Source of the DNA: Planctomycetota bacterium
GTDB lineage: Bacteria > Planctomycetota > Brocadiia > Brocadiales > Brocadiaceae
Length of the DNA: 64,000 nucleotides
Reading direction: 5' to 3'
Assembly (NCBI GenBank): GCA_016873165.1
Contig: VGXV01000012.1
Coordinates: 1-64,000 of the forward strand
Shown: positions 26,116-34,475 of the stretch, piece after piece
Position numbering within the stretch: the first letter of the stretch is position 1
Layout of the letters: every line of letters starts with the position of its first letter
Position numbers and translations under genes: made by a program
The notes under the pieces: model-generated
The model's database searches: none
What the model saw: the letters and a program-made list of their open reading frames with translations, nothing else
What the model was told of the DNA's origin: nothing

Positions 26116-26332
26116 TTATTTGAATGCCTCAAATCCTTTCAGATAATCGTCATAATCAATGGGAGATTCAACTCCGAATTCAGACAATCCATCTATGGTT
26201 TCACCGGGAGCATTCCCAGCCGTAATCTATCAGCTCTCTCGCAACTGTGGACTTATCCTTATGTTCCATTCTGGACAGTTCGTTGATTCTCTTTATCTCC
26301 CCGTCTTTCAGCCTTAAACTTATCACTGACAT
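26116..26332 (-). pseudogene. Broken ribbon-helix-helix antitoxin-type gene
   Basis: The first 43 codons from ATG 26332 encode an RHH-type DNA-binding start (SVISLRLKDGEIKRINELS, then KDKSTVARELIDYGWE), followed by a premature TGA at 26201-26203. In another frame the expected C-terminus continues (ETIDGLSEFGVESPIDYDDY, then LKGFEAFK) to TAA 26116-26118. In relatives about 15-20 residues lie between the two parts, so a small deletion with frameshift has inactivated it. It resembles antitoxins of PIN-type toxin pairs (UPF0175-like); no toxin gene remains beside it. Confidence 0.65.
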
Positions 26333-26562
26333 TATTGGACTCCCTCTGTCCTCATTATCAAAATAATAGCTCAAAAAATTGACTTCTCAATGCACCTATC
26401 GAATAAATGGAAATATTATTGATGGGCTGCTTCGTTTAACCTGTCCGTACCTCTATTTCCAATCAAAAAATATTCGCCTATTAATAATAGTTTATTTTCC
26501 TGTGTCAAGAACCAAAAAAGGTTGACGGCAATGGAGATGAGAGGAAGGTTTTAAACAGGGAG

Positions 26563-27441
26563 TTATTTATCAATGATAGTATCATAGCCAAGCTTTTGCA
26601 TTATTTCTTCTTTCTGTATTTGCAAATAAAGTTCCCGCAGGGAATTATCTTTTATAAAGGTAAATTTATTGCCGGATAACACATTTTTCGAGACGGCATG
26701 GAGAGAGGAAGTTTCGGCGGGCAGATCGGTAAAGCGCGCAATTTTTTCAAGTGTGTCTGCCGGGCAATCGAGGAAGGTTTCGTATCGGATATGGAGTATG
26801 TTTTCCTTCCATTCTTCATTGAGAGAAAATGCTTTTTGCACATAATCCTTCCATAGCTGAATCCCTTCGTGTATGTTCTGAAGCCGTACAGAGTCCTGAT
26901 ACAAGACCTTTCCGAATACGAAACGTTCTTTTAATATATTTTTCCAGTTTTTCTTGTAGTTGTTTTGGATTTCCAACTCCCTTTTCATCGCGCTGTTTGC
27001 AACGTCAATGGGATTCCGGTAAATATGCAAGAGTTTTGGATGGGGGAAAATGTCTTTCCAGACATCAATGGTAAAGGTGTTTCTTGGGTCTTTCCAGCCC
27101 CAGGGAAAGTCGATATGCCGGATGTCTTTGTATCGCAGAAAATTTCCAAAGCCCAGATATTCAAGCCTTCTCGTGCCTTTTAAGTGTTGTTTTAGAACAC
27201 AAAGGACTCTTTCCTTAAAGACAGGATTTATAAAATTAAAATTGTGCGGATTATCCCATGATGCGTTAGCCTGACGCAGCAGCCAGTCGTTTAATTTGAA
27301 AAAGAATAACGACTCGTCATTTTCCTGTTTTCTTGCGCCGATAAATAATCCCAATTGTTCCAGCAGCGAGGCAAGCATTGTGGTGCCGGAACGGTGCATG
27401 CCCATGATTATTACCGGTTGCAGATATTTTGTATTCATCAA
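26563..27441 (-). CDS. Sulfotransferase (PAPS-dependent), cluster gene 9
   Basis: 292 residues. The 5'-phosphosulfate loop is GMHRSGTT at 14-21, and the 3'-phosphate region is KLLHIYRNPIDVANSAMKR, the two hallmarks of PAPS-binding sulfotransferases (Sulfotransfer_3 type). A WGWKDPRNT segment lies between them, typical of bacterial members. It should move sulfate from PAPS to a hydroxyl of a glycan or similar acceptor in the cytoplasm. It is the last gene of the nine-gene minus-strand cluster, 94 bp after the glycosyltransferase. No downstream terminator is seen before the antitoxin remnant. Confidence 0.85.
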   Translation of the reverse strand: MMNTKYLQPVIIMGMHRSGTTMLASLLEQLGLFIGARKQENDESLFFFKLNDWLLRQANASWDNPHNFNFINPVFKERVLCVLKQHLKGTRRLEYLGFGNFLRYKDIRHIDFPWGWKDPRNTFTIDVWKDIFPHPKLLHIYRNPIDVANSAMKRELEIQNNYKKNWKNILKERFVFGKVLYQDSVRLQNIHEGIQLWKDYVQKAFSLNEEWKENILHIRYETFLDCPADTLEKIARFTDLPAETSSLHAVSKNVLSGNKFTFIKDNSLRELYLQIQKEEIMQKLGYDTIIDK

Positions 27442-27535
27442 TCTTATAAAAGGTTATATTTGTTGTATACTGGACAACCCCCTGGCCTCCCTTTATTAAT
27501 GGGGATTTTGGGAATAATGGTAGTTTGCAGTTTAT

Positions 27536-28531
27536 TCATTTCAATACTTTTTCAAAGACTATTAAATGTTCTTTTGCGCTTTTTTGCCATGAAAAATTTT
27601 GCGCACGGGTTAGTCCCTTTTTTCTTAATGTATCACGTAAGGAGACATCTTCTCTCAGACGCTGCATTGCATGGGCAATATCATGTTCTGAACGCGGATT
27701 TACGAAGAGCGCGGCGTCATTTGCTATTTCTGCACATGCTGTGCTGTCTGATGTTATTACCGGACAACCGCATGCCATTGCCTCCAGAACAGGCATGCCG
27801 AACGTTTCATGCAGGGAAGGAAATACAAACCCAAGGGCGCCTCTGTACCATTTTGCCAATTCAGAGGGAGCGCACTTTTCATGAATATGTCGTATTCCTT
27901 TGCTATGAATTTTGGTCTTATAATCCGGCACTATCATGACAAGTTCAGGTTTTGCATTATTGGAAAGATTTTCATATGCACGGATAATTCTGTCAACATT
28001 TTTTTTGGGATGATATTGTGAAACATGGAGGAAATAGTTTTCAGATTCGGTTGTAACGGTGTTGTCCTGATTAAATGTCGTGTGGTCAATGCCGTGATAA
28101 ATAGGGTATATTTTTTCGCGCGGAATGGTAAAAACATGGGACACTTCCCGTGCGGCAAATTCGGAAACGGTAATGACTGCTGATGTCTTTTCCCGAAACC
28201 ATTTCCACGCGGATAATGTTGTACGGTTTTTCAATTTGCATCTGATTGCCTGCAAAAAAGAGGTGTTCACTTCATTCCATTTCATGGTAAACAGCGCCGC
28301 TCCATGAACGGTTGCAACTATTTTCGCTCTGATATTCTTATATATATCTGGCGGCGTATGGTTTCCTGCAAGGCCAGGTTCCCAGACAATATCACAGTTT
28401 GCAGGAACGGGGTCGGATTCCGTAAAAGAAATGAAATCTACCCCGAGGTCTGATAGTTCTTTCTTAATATTATCGCGATATATTTTCAGGCTAAAGGGAA
28501 TTTGGGTGCGGGTAAGGACGGCGATTTTCAT
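27536..28531 (-). CDS. Glycosyltransferase family 4 (GT-B), cluster gene 8
   Basis: 331 residues. Two Rossmann-like halves: the N-terminal acceptor half (MKIAVLTRTQIPFSLKIY, TVHGAALF, VITVSEFAAREV) and a donor half with YFLHVSQYHPKKNVDRIIRA and FVFPSLHETFGMPVLEAMACG, the E-x7-E motif of retaining GT4 enzymes. It builds a glycosidic bond from a nucleotide sugar. It is shorter than usual for GT4 but complete. The neighbours on both sides are sulfotransferases (15 bp upstream, 94 bp downstream), which suggests that the sugar it adds or the chain it extends becomes sulfated. Confidence 0.9.
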   Translation of the reverse strand: MKIAVLTRTQIPFSLKIYRDNIKKELSDLGVDFISFTESDPVPANCDIVWEPGLAGNHTPPDIYKNIRAKIVATVHGAALFTMKWNEVNTSFLQAIRCKLKNRTTLSAWKWFREKTSAVITVSEFAAREVSHVFTIPREKIYPIYHGIDHTTFNQDNTVTTESENYFLHVSQYHPKKNVDRIIRAYENLSNNAKPELVMIVPDYKTKIHSKGIRHIHEKCAPSELAKWYRGALGFVFPSLHETFGMPVLEAMACGCPVITSDSTACAEIANDAALFVNPRSEHDIAHAMQRLREDVSLRDTLRKKGLTRAQNFSWQKSAKEHLIVFEKVLK

Positions 28532-28546
28532 TGAATTTGCAAAAGA

Positions 28547-29443
28547 TTAATTTGAACACCAATACGTTAAATCTCTTCCAAGCAAGTCGCTTAACTGTTT
28601 GATTTCCGGTTTAAATTCCTCCTGCAATATTTTTCGTAATTCCGGTTTCATGGGGATACGGGCTTCGTGGCGAATATTCAGATTCCACATGCTTTTTCTC
28701 ATAAGGCTGCGCACCGGATGCGGTATTAGTTTTCTTGACATATTGAGCAAAAAAGGGGGAGGATTTTGCAATACATTTCTCAGAAAAATGCTCCTTGCAC
28801 GTTTGTTTGGATTGACCAATTTTATATCATCACGGATATTTTCATCTACTCCCAGAAAACGGAATGTGTCTCTTAAAGACATTTGAGGATCATTCTTTAA
28901 ATCGTCAAAAATTATTATATGAACAGCATTTTTATCAAATATTTCAAAATATCTTTTTACCTGTTGCGTGTACTTTGCCGTTTCCCGGTAGAAAAGCCCT
29001 TCAACGGGATACGCATTTTTTGGCAGGAATAATCCTTTTTTTCTTTCGTCTTCCTTTCTCAGCGCTTCTTCAAAATCGGTTATATCTTCGCATCCGTTAA
29101 AAAGATATTGACTGTGTAAGGAATATAGCATATCGACAGGGTTTCTTAGCATAATGATAATTTGTGCCGAAGGTGAAAACTCTTTAATCTCGTATGCCGC
29201 CCGTTTTGAATAAAGGTACCATACGGATGCTTCTCCTGCTCTTTTCTCATTTTTTACTTTTTGGAAAAAAGATAAATAGAGTGTTTTATCCCTGACAAAG
29301 TCGGGATGATATAAATCCGTCCCGAAATAATGTAATTCTTTTCTGTCGGGCATAAAAATTTCCGGATGGTTTTTCAAGTGGCTGTGTAAAAAAGTAGTCC
29401 CGCATTTGGGAGCGCCTACAATAAAGAAATCAGGATGTTTCAT
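28547..29443 (-). CDS. Sulfotransferase domain protein, cluster gene 7
   Basis: 298 residues, of the Sulfotransfer_1 (heparan/ester sulfotransferase-like) type. PAPS loop GAPKCGTT at 10-17, then MPDRKELHYFG, and the 3'-phosphate motif IIIMLRNPVDMLYSLHSQY with Arg and Ser. The pattern with KELHYF is typical of bacterial and animal glycan O-sulfotransferases. No membrane anchor, so it acts in the cytoplasm on a lipid- or nucleotide-linked acceptor before export. It lies 24 bp after the ABC-like gene and 15 bp before the glycosyltransferase. Confidence 0.9.
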   Translation of the reverse strand: MKHPDFFIVGAPKCGTTFLHSHLKNHPEIFMPDRKELHYFGTDLYHPDFVRDKTLYLSFFQKVKNEKRAGEASVWYLYSKRAAYEIKEFSPSAQIIIMLRNPVDMLYSLHSQYLFNGCEDITDFEEALRKEDERKKGLFLPKNAYPVEGLFYRETAKYTQQVKRYFEIFDKNAVHIIIFDDLKNDPQMSLRDTFRFLGVDENIRDDIKLVNPNKRARSIFLRNVLQNPPPFLLNMSRKLIPHPVRSLMRKSMWNLNIRHEARIPMKPELRKILQEEFKPEIKQLSDLLGRDLTYWCSN

Positions 29444-29467
29444 TTTATTTTACCAAGAATAAAGATT

Positions 29468-31363
29468 CTATAGATCATCATCGTCCAGGTCATCATCCAG
29501 GTCAAAATCATCGACTTCTTTTTCGGTGGTCTTCTTATAGTCCGGTATTTGTATATCTTTGATGGCAGTTTGATTTGTTTTAAACCAGTCAATTGAACCC
29601 AGGCCAATAATTTCACCACGCGCAATTGCCGCGATTATATCTTCGCGGTAATTGCCCACAGCGGTATGATCTTTATAGAAGACTATTGTAATTATTTTAT
29701 CTGAACACTGGTCGAGGAAATAATTACGGGCTTTATCGGACAGTGTTCTCAGCCCTTTTTCCTCAATCATTATCCAGTTGCAATTCGATTGAAGGGCGTT
29801 GATTAGTGTTAACGAAAATTTCAGGTCGGGGTCTATTCTTCTCCAAATATCCGGAGGTAAAGAAGCGTCCAGATTATCCGGCAACTGTTCGATGTATTTT
29901 TCCCACAAGCTTATTTTCTCTAAATCTTTCTGTAAATTATCAGTAGTATATTTTTTTGAATATCTCAAGGATTCCCGTAAGGAACGTTTCGGGAGAAATT
30001 CGTAATCAGCCGTTACGAACCACATGGATTCAAGAGCGTTTTTTGTCTTTTCCGCAGAATGCCCAAGCATACAGCCGGTCAAAAACCCCAATGTATAGCG
30101 ATTCAGTGCAATGGGGCTCAGGAGACTGATCCGACTTCCTTTCTTTAGTTCCCAGGATTCCAGAGAACCTTCTATTGCAGGCGGAGCGGGTGTATTAATA
30201 GTATAGTTTGCCGGAGGCGCTATCCCTGGCATTGGAGTAATGATAGTTGCATTGAGAAATTGGAAATATCTTCTGATCTGCGGATAAAGGCGGTTGATTC
30301 CGGTTGCTTTCCTGTTTACCTGTCTCATGTTGGTTAACATAAAGCGTAACGCGATCAAATAGACAATTAATTCTCCCCATCCCTTTCCTTCGGAAATAAT
30401 GGATTTGCCCAAAATGAGCAATATTAAGAAAATTGCCGTGGCAAGAACAATATTACTGATCAAATGGCTGTACTCCAATGATTTCAACCTGCCCTCATAG
30501 GCATCATGGAATTTTTTAATTGGACCGGAGGAAAAGAAGTTTTTTTCAAGCCATTGTTCATTCTCTGAAGCCGAAACTACCCATGCCTTTTGGTGTTGTA
30601 TAATCCGTAAATATTCTTTGCTTGTTTTTTTTGCAAATTTTTCAAATGACGCAGAATTTCTCGCGGCATAGACGCTTACTTTATAAAGAAAAAAGGCAGA
30701 GATGCCCATTAGGGTAAAGTTTAAAAGGGTCAGGAGCGAATTGATATATAATAAGGTGGCAATTGCGACAATAAAGGTGGCCAATGGAATAATAGTATCG
30801 AGAATCATCCATAACGCCCTGCTGCAAAATCTTGAATCCCTCCTTGCCAGACGAACGATAACTTTGTCATCACTGAAATCCTGTTCAACAGGGGTTCCGA
30901 TTTTAAAGCCCGAACCAAATAAAAGAAAAATCCTCTTTGCACAAAATTCTTCGTATCTTCTCCTTAATTTCAAACCCTTTGACTTTGAAAAATAAATAGA
31001 CCATGCGGCGATCAAAAGTGAAAACAATATTGACAATCCGCATAAGATGAGAAGTAAATTGGAGGTGCGTGCATTGAATTCATAGTGCAGGAGTTTGATA
31101 GTCTTGCCGCTTTGCATTGCTCTGGCGTAATAAATGGCAAGGCCAATCGTCCATACCTGAAATGATATCCCGATAAAATTGGTAAAAAGGATGAGGAATG
31201 ATTCTTTTCTGAATCGCCAGATGGAATCCCCCACTAACCATTTGAGCACCAAACAATACTGGTCAAAGGTTTTCAGGAAACGATCATATCGGGTCTTTAA
31301 AAAAGAGTATATGTGTAACAATTTTGTATTTTTAAGAAATATATTTCGTCCGCTCGATCCCAA
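29468..31363 (-). CDS. ABC-exporter-like membrane protein with dead nucleotide-binding domain, cluster gene 6
   Basis: 631 residues. The N-terminal half has the six-helix plan of type I ABC exporters (helices near 55-80, 105-130, 190-235, 305-345). The second half (about 395-600) follows the ABC ATPase in outline: LSPIALNRYT at the Walker A place, WFVTADYEFLPKRSLRESLR at the Q-loop, then LPDNLDASLP, and NCNWIMIEEKGL at Walker B. But Walker A lacks GxxGxGKST, the LSGGQ signature is absent and the Walker B DE is EE after a changed strand. It should not hydrolyse ATP. The tail is a run of Asp (DDDLDDDDL). The TTG start is weakly supported and sits in a hairpin. Role may be structural or regulatory, or with an active partner elsewhere. 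Confidence 0.75.
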   Translation of the reverse strand: MGSSGRNIFLKNTKLLHIYSFLKTRYDRFLKTFDQYCLVLKWLVGDSIWRFRKESFLILFTNFIGISFQVWTIGLAIYYARAMQSGKTIKLLHYEFNARTSNLLLILCGLSILFSLLIAAWSIYFSKSKGLKLRRRYEEFCAKRIFLLFGSGFKIGTPVEQDFSDDKVIVRLARRDSRFCSRALWMILDTIIPLATFIVAIATLLYINSLLTLLNFTLMGISAFFLYKVSVYAARNSASFEKFAKKTSKEYLRIIQHQKAWVVSASENEQWLEKNFFSSGPIKKFHDAYEGRLKSLEYSHLISNIVLATAIFLILLILGKSIISEGKGWGELIVYLIALRFMLTNMRQVNRKATGINRLYPQIRRYFQFLNATIITPMPGIAPPANYTINTPAPPAIEGSLESWELKKGSRISLLSPIALNRYTLGFLTGCMLGHSAEKTKNALESMWFVTADYEFLPKRSLRESLRYSKKYTTDNLQKDLEKISLWEKYIEQLPDNLDASLPPDIWRRIDPDLKFSLTLINALQSNCNWIMIEEKGLRTLSDKARNYFLDQCSDKIITIVFYKDHTAVGNYREDIIAAIARGEIIGLGSIDWFKTNQTAIKDIQIPDYKKTTEKEVDDFDLDDDLDDDDL

Positions 31364-31376
31364 ACTCCTGTTTGGG
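31359..31376 (-). promoter_or_regulatory. Hairpin covering the ribosome site and start of the ABC-like gene
   Basis: CCCAAAC and GTTTGGG form a perfect 7-bp stem whose 4-nt loop AGGA is part of the AGGAG sequence; the TTG start lies in the 3' arm. It could limit translation or reflect a different true start downstream. Confidence 0.4.
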
Positions 31377-31410
31377 AACCAGCGGTAAAGAGATGAAAAA
31401 AGAAGGTATT

Positions 31411-32196
31411 TTATTTTTTATAGCCCCAGAAATCACAGTAGTGAGGCATTAAATCAACAATTTTGGTTGCTTCTGCAACTAACCTTTTATCCTGTTCCTG
31501 CTGCCATCGATGCACTCTTTTGTCCGTAATAATGCTGCCGTGCAGGTCATATTCGTCTTTCCTCTTAACATTTGCCGCGTTGAATCCCCCTATTGTACCG
31601 GTATCAGGGATTTCACTTTCTACAAATGCCTTTATTTTTGGATATATTTCCCTATTTGTGCACAATTCCTCATATTTTACCTTAATACATTTTGCTTTTT
31701 TATACATTTCCATTTGTCTGTCAAACTCATTATTAAGGTGTGTCGATAAGGTTTCCGGAGTTAATTCTTTTTTCCAGCTTCCCTTTCCCTGTTGTAATCT
31801 GTGATAAACAGAAATATAGATATCCCTGGGGTCTCTTGCCGTCAGGATAATCCTCATGTCCGTAAACACCTTGTAATAATTTTGCCAGCCTCTGTTATGA
31901 ATCTCTTTTACCCCTATCTGATGGATGTGGGTGTCAAGTTTTGGCAGTAAATCATTTTTTAAGGCCTTGATAATGGAATTGTCTTCTTCGGTCAGATATT
32001 TTTGCTTAAATTCTTCAAGATTAATTCCCAATTGCAAAAACAATTTAAGATCATTCTCCCGTATCCGAAATTTGTTCTTCCCCAAATTCGGTTCCAGAAA
32101 GATAAATGAGTATGGCAGCATGGTTAATGCCTCGCTGAGCACCGTGCCGCCCGTCCTTCTTAATGAGGCAATATAAATAAATGGTTTTTTCTGCAT
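31411..32196 (-). CDS. Sulfotransferase-like protein, cluster gene 5
   Basis: 261 residues. The N-terminus IYIASLRRTGGTVLSEALTM carries a PAPS-loop variant (R-R-T-G-G-T, 13-18), and RIILTARDPRDIYISVYHR gives the 3'-phosphate Arg/Ser motif. The C-terminus has HRWQQEQDKRLVAEATKIVD, common in bacterial sulfotransferases. Length is short but both cofactor sites are kept. It lies 26 bp after the propeller-like gene and 47 bp before the ABC-like gene. Confidence 0.8.
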   Translation of the reverse strand: MQKKPFIYIASLRRTGGTVLSEALTMLPYSFIFLEPNLGKNKFRIRENDLKLFLQLGINLEEFKQKYLTEEDNSIIKALKNDLLPKLDTHIHQIGVKEIHNRGWQNYYKVFTDMRIILTARDPRDIYISVYHRLQQGKGSWKKELTPETLSTHLNNEFDRQMEMYKKAKCIKVKYEELCTNREIYPKIKAFVESEIPDTGTIGGFNAANVKRKDEYDLHGSIITDKRVHRWQQEQDKRLVAEATKIVDLMPHYCDFWGYKK

Positions 32197-32222
32197 CGGG
32201 ATATCGTTCTTAAAATTATCTA

Positions 32223-33257
32223 TTAACTACAAGCCAGTAAACCATGCACACATACGGCGATATCTTGTGAATATGAGAATATATCTAAGAGTTTTCCTTT
32301 TTCAATATCGAATTCCGCAATGGTTGCGGGAGAGAATCCCACAAGGATGCGAGACTGATCGACAGGGCTGAGGCCGCGTAAAAACAGCGGACTTTTTATT
32401 TCATGTTCTCTATTCATAAAATTGGAAAAAAGGTTAAATACACGAAAGAAAGAAGATGACTTTGCCTGAGGAAACTGGCTTGCAGACTGGTATATAGCGT
32501 TTATTTCAGGAAAGTCTAACAAATTCAGAGATCTCACCAATTTGCCGTCCTGTGTATACACCATAACCCTTTTTCCCTTGGTATCGTTAATCAATATTTT
32601 GTCTCCAAAAAATACAAGGTTGTGACACCCGGCAATAGATGGGTCTTCCAGCACAAAACGGTTCGTTGTTGTATTATAAACGGCGCCAAACCGGTTCAAA
32701 AGAACGTATAACTGTTCCTGATGAACTGCAACCGCATTTAAATGCGTATGACTTGGCTGCCGTGCAGGCAATACTTTCAACCAAAGCATTCTGTTGTCGA
32801 TTGTTTTATCAATTTTTAACGGAGTGAGTGAAAAATGTTTCTTTAAGTTTGCATCTTCTCTTGCCCACCAGCAATCAATATAATTCCCTTGTGTATCAAT
32901 GCCGATAATACAATCTATTGCAGTGGAAGTAAGCCAGATTACATTATCATTGAGAAAAATTTCGTGCAATCCGACAAATAAATTGTTTGATATTTTTCCC
33001 TTTGGCCTAAGGAAAGAATCAAAAAGGTGCAAACTATGATAGGTTGCGACATAGATCGTGTTATTGATCTTAACGATGCCTCTTCCACCCCTTGAGTTGC
33101 CCCTTGGATTAGCATCGTCTTTTTCTGTAATGAGGGGGTCGGTGGGTGATAAAATTGCTTTTGCATGTACTTTTTTTGTTGACCAGTCGATGTGAACCAA
33201 TTCTCCGCCTTGTGAAATCGGTCCTTGCCGGACAACCGTGCTAAAATATACGTCCAT
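32223..33257 (-). CDS. Beta-propeller-like cluster protein (TIGR03032/DUF4915-like), cluster gene 4
   Basis: 344 residues with no signal peptide. Repeated short strands with turns (TIYVATYHSLHLFDS, VIWLTSTAIDCIIGIDTQG, QLYVLLNRFGAVYNTTT, DKILINDTKGKRVMVYT, RILVGFSPATIAEFD) suggest a beta-propeller of five to seven blades. HLNAVAVHQ, CHNLVFF and PLFLRGLSP resemble motifs of the TIGR03032/DUF4915 group, which I recall near sulfotransferase and glycosyltransferase genes. It may bind or modify the glycan; no catalytic motif is evident. It sits mid-operon with gaps of 42 and 26 bp. The family call is tentative. Confidence 0.6.
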   Translation of the reverse strand: MDVYFSTVVRQGPISQGGELVHIDWSTKKVHAKAILSPTDPLITEKDDANPRGNSRGGRGIVKINNTIYVATYHSLHLFDSFLRPKGKISNNLFVGLHEIFLNDNVIWLTSTAIDCIIGIDTQGNYIDCWWAREDANLKKHFSLTPLKIDKTIDNRMLWLKVLPARQPSHTHLNAVAVHQEQLYVLLNRFGAVYNTTTNRFVLEDPSIAGCHNLVFFGDKILINDTKGKRVMVYTQDGKLVRSLNLLDFPEINAIYQSASQFPQAKSSSFFRVFNLFSNFMNREHEIKSPLFLRGLSPVDQSRILVGFSPATIAEFDIEKGKLLDIFSYSQDIAVCVHGLLACS

Positions 33258-33299
33258 TCACTTGTTTCTCCCCAAAAGGTATCTGAATCAAAATAGTAT

Positions 33300-34454
33300 T
33301 TACAGGCCAAAGGCGTCTTTTGCGTGTTGTATCGTATTTTTCCATGAAAATATTTTTTGAGATTCCACAGTATTCCTTGTGTATTCCCCGATGGTCTCCG
33401 GAACTGATAATTCTTCTATTGCGCGCACAAGGCCGTCAACGTCCGGGTCAAAGCAGGGAATCCCGGAAAATGTGTAACCTGTCTTATGCGATTTTACGAG
33501 AATGCCATTATACCTGTCCTGAATTATTTCATTATGAGGTGGAATATTATTGGTAATTGTGGGTAGTCCAAAAGAGATAGCTTCATAAAAATGCTGCCCT
33601 AATCCTTCCCACCTGCTTGGAGCAAGGCAGACGTGGCATGAGGAAAATAAATCATAATATTCCTTTGCCGTTAAATCTTCTTTCATGTGGATAATTCTTT
33701 TGTCGGCGATATCATTGATATGTTCCGTATTTGACCGTTCTCCCTGTGCCTTGATAATGAGTCGTATATCGGGATTTTTTACCTGTGTGAAGGCTTTCAC
33801 TGTTTTTCGTATGGGTTTTCTTCCGCCCTGAAAGCCTCCGGGAAAATAAAAATAGATCGCATCTTTGCGCTTTTCTGATACGGAATTGAGAAGTTCCGGG
33901 TGGCATCCCCACGGCACCCACGGGCTGTCAACGCCAAAGTCTGCATATCGCACGCATTCGCATTTGTTGAGTGAATAAATTATGTCATAAGCGTCTTTTG
34001 CGCCTTTTAAAGGGCGTATTCTTGAATTGCTCAGAAAACATCTTCCTAAATTTTTCCAGCGGAACGGCTTCAGGGGTATTTTTTTGTAGCCGGTCAGATG
34101 TTGTATTCCGAAACTTTCCCATATAAATCTTCCGATCGTTTTTATTCCCATCGCGCGTAAAGCCGCAATTTCAGGGAATTGCATATTTGAATCGAAAAAT
34201 ATCACCGCCAGTGAGTTTTTTCTCGCCCATTCTCTGTATTCTTTTAAGGGAATGACAAAATTGGAGGCATGGGTAACATTTTCCTGGTCCCATACGTCTG
34301 ATTTGGCAATGTGTTTCGGCAATGCGTCATTATCTCTTGTAGGCCTCGCAAGCACAAAGGTTTTATGTCCGAGTTCATCAAAAATGGAGCGAAGGTAGCG
34401 CGAAACGGTAGCCTGGCCTCTATTTAACCAGGTACTGACTATTCCGATATGCAT
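33300..34454 (-). CDS. Glycosyltransferase (GT4-like), tandem copy B, cluster gene 3
   Basis: 384 residues, paralogue of the next-upstream gene. Start IGIVSTWLNRGQATVSRYL, donor-half motifs YFYFPGGFQGGRKP, LIIKAQGER and CLAPSRWEGLGQHFYEAISF with the acidic E-x7-E-type pair. The two copies share an identical block of well over 30 residues around that motif, and differ more in the N-terminal acceptor half, a pattern expected when duplicates keep the same donor but change acceptor. It lies 21 bp behind copy A. Confidence 0.87.
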   Translation of the reverse strand: MHIGIVSTWLNRGQATVSRYLRSIFDELGHKTFVLARPTRDNDALPKHIAKSDVWDQENVTHASNFVIPLKEYREWARKNSLAVIFFDSNMQFPEIAALRAMGIKTIGRFIWESFGIQHLTGYKKIPLKPFRWKNLGRCFLSNSRIRPLKGAKDAYDIIYSLNKCECVRYADFGVDSPWVPWGCHPELLNSVSEKRKDAIYFYFPGGFQGGRKPIRKTVKAFTQVKNPDIRLIIKAQGERSNTEHINDIADKRIIHMKEDLTAKEYYDLFSSCHVCLAPSRWEGLGQHFYEAISFGLPTITNNIPPHNEIIQDRYNGILVKSHKTGYTFSGIPCFDPDVDGLVRAIEELSVPETIGEYTRNTVESQKIFSWKNTIQHAKDAFGL

Positions 34455-34475
34455 GATTGTGTCTCTCTTGTTTTT

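Noticed and set aside
25824-26286. Plus-strand frames over the RAYT and antitoxin remnants
   Set aside because: They are antisense to recognisable remnants and have no ribosome sites.
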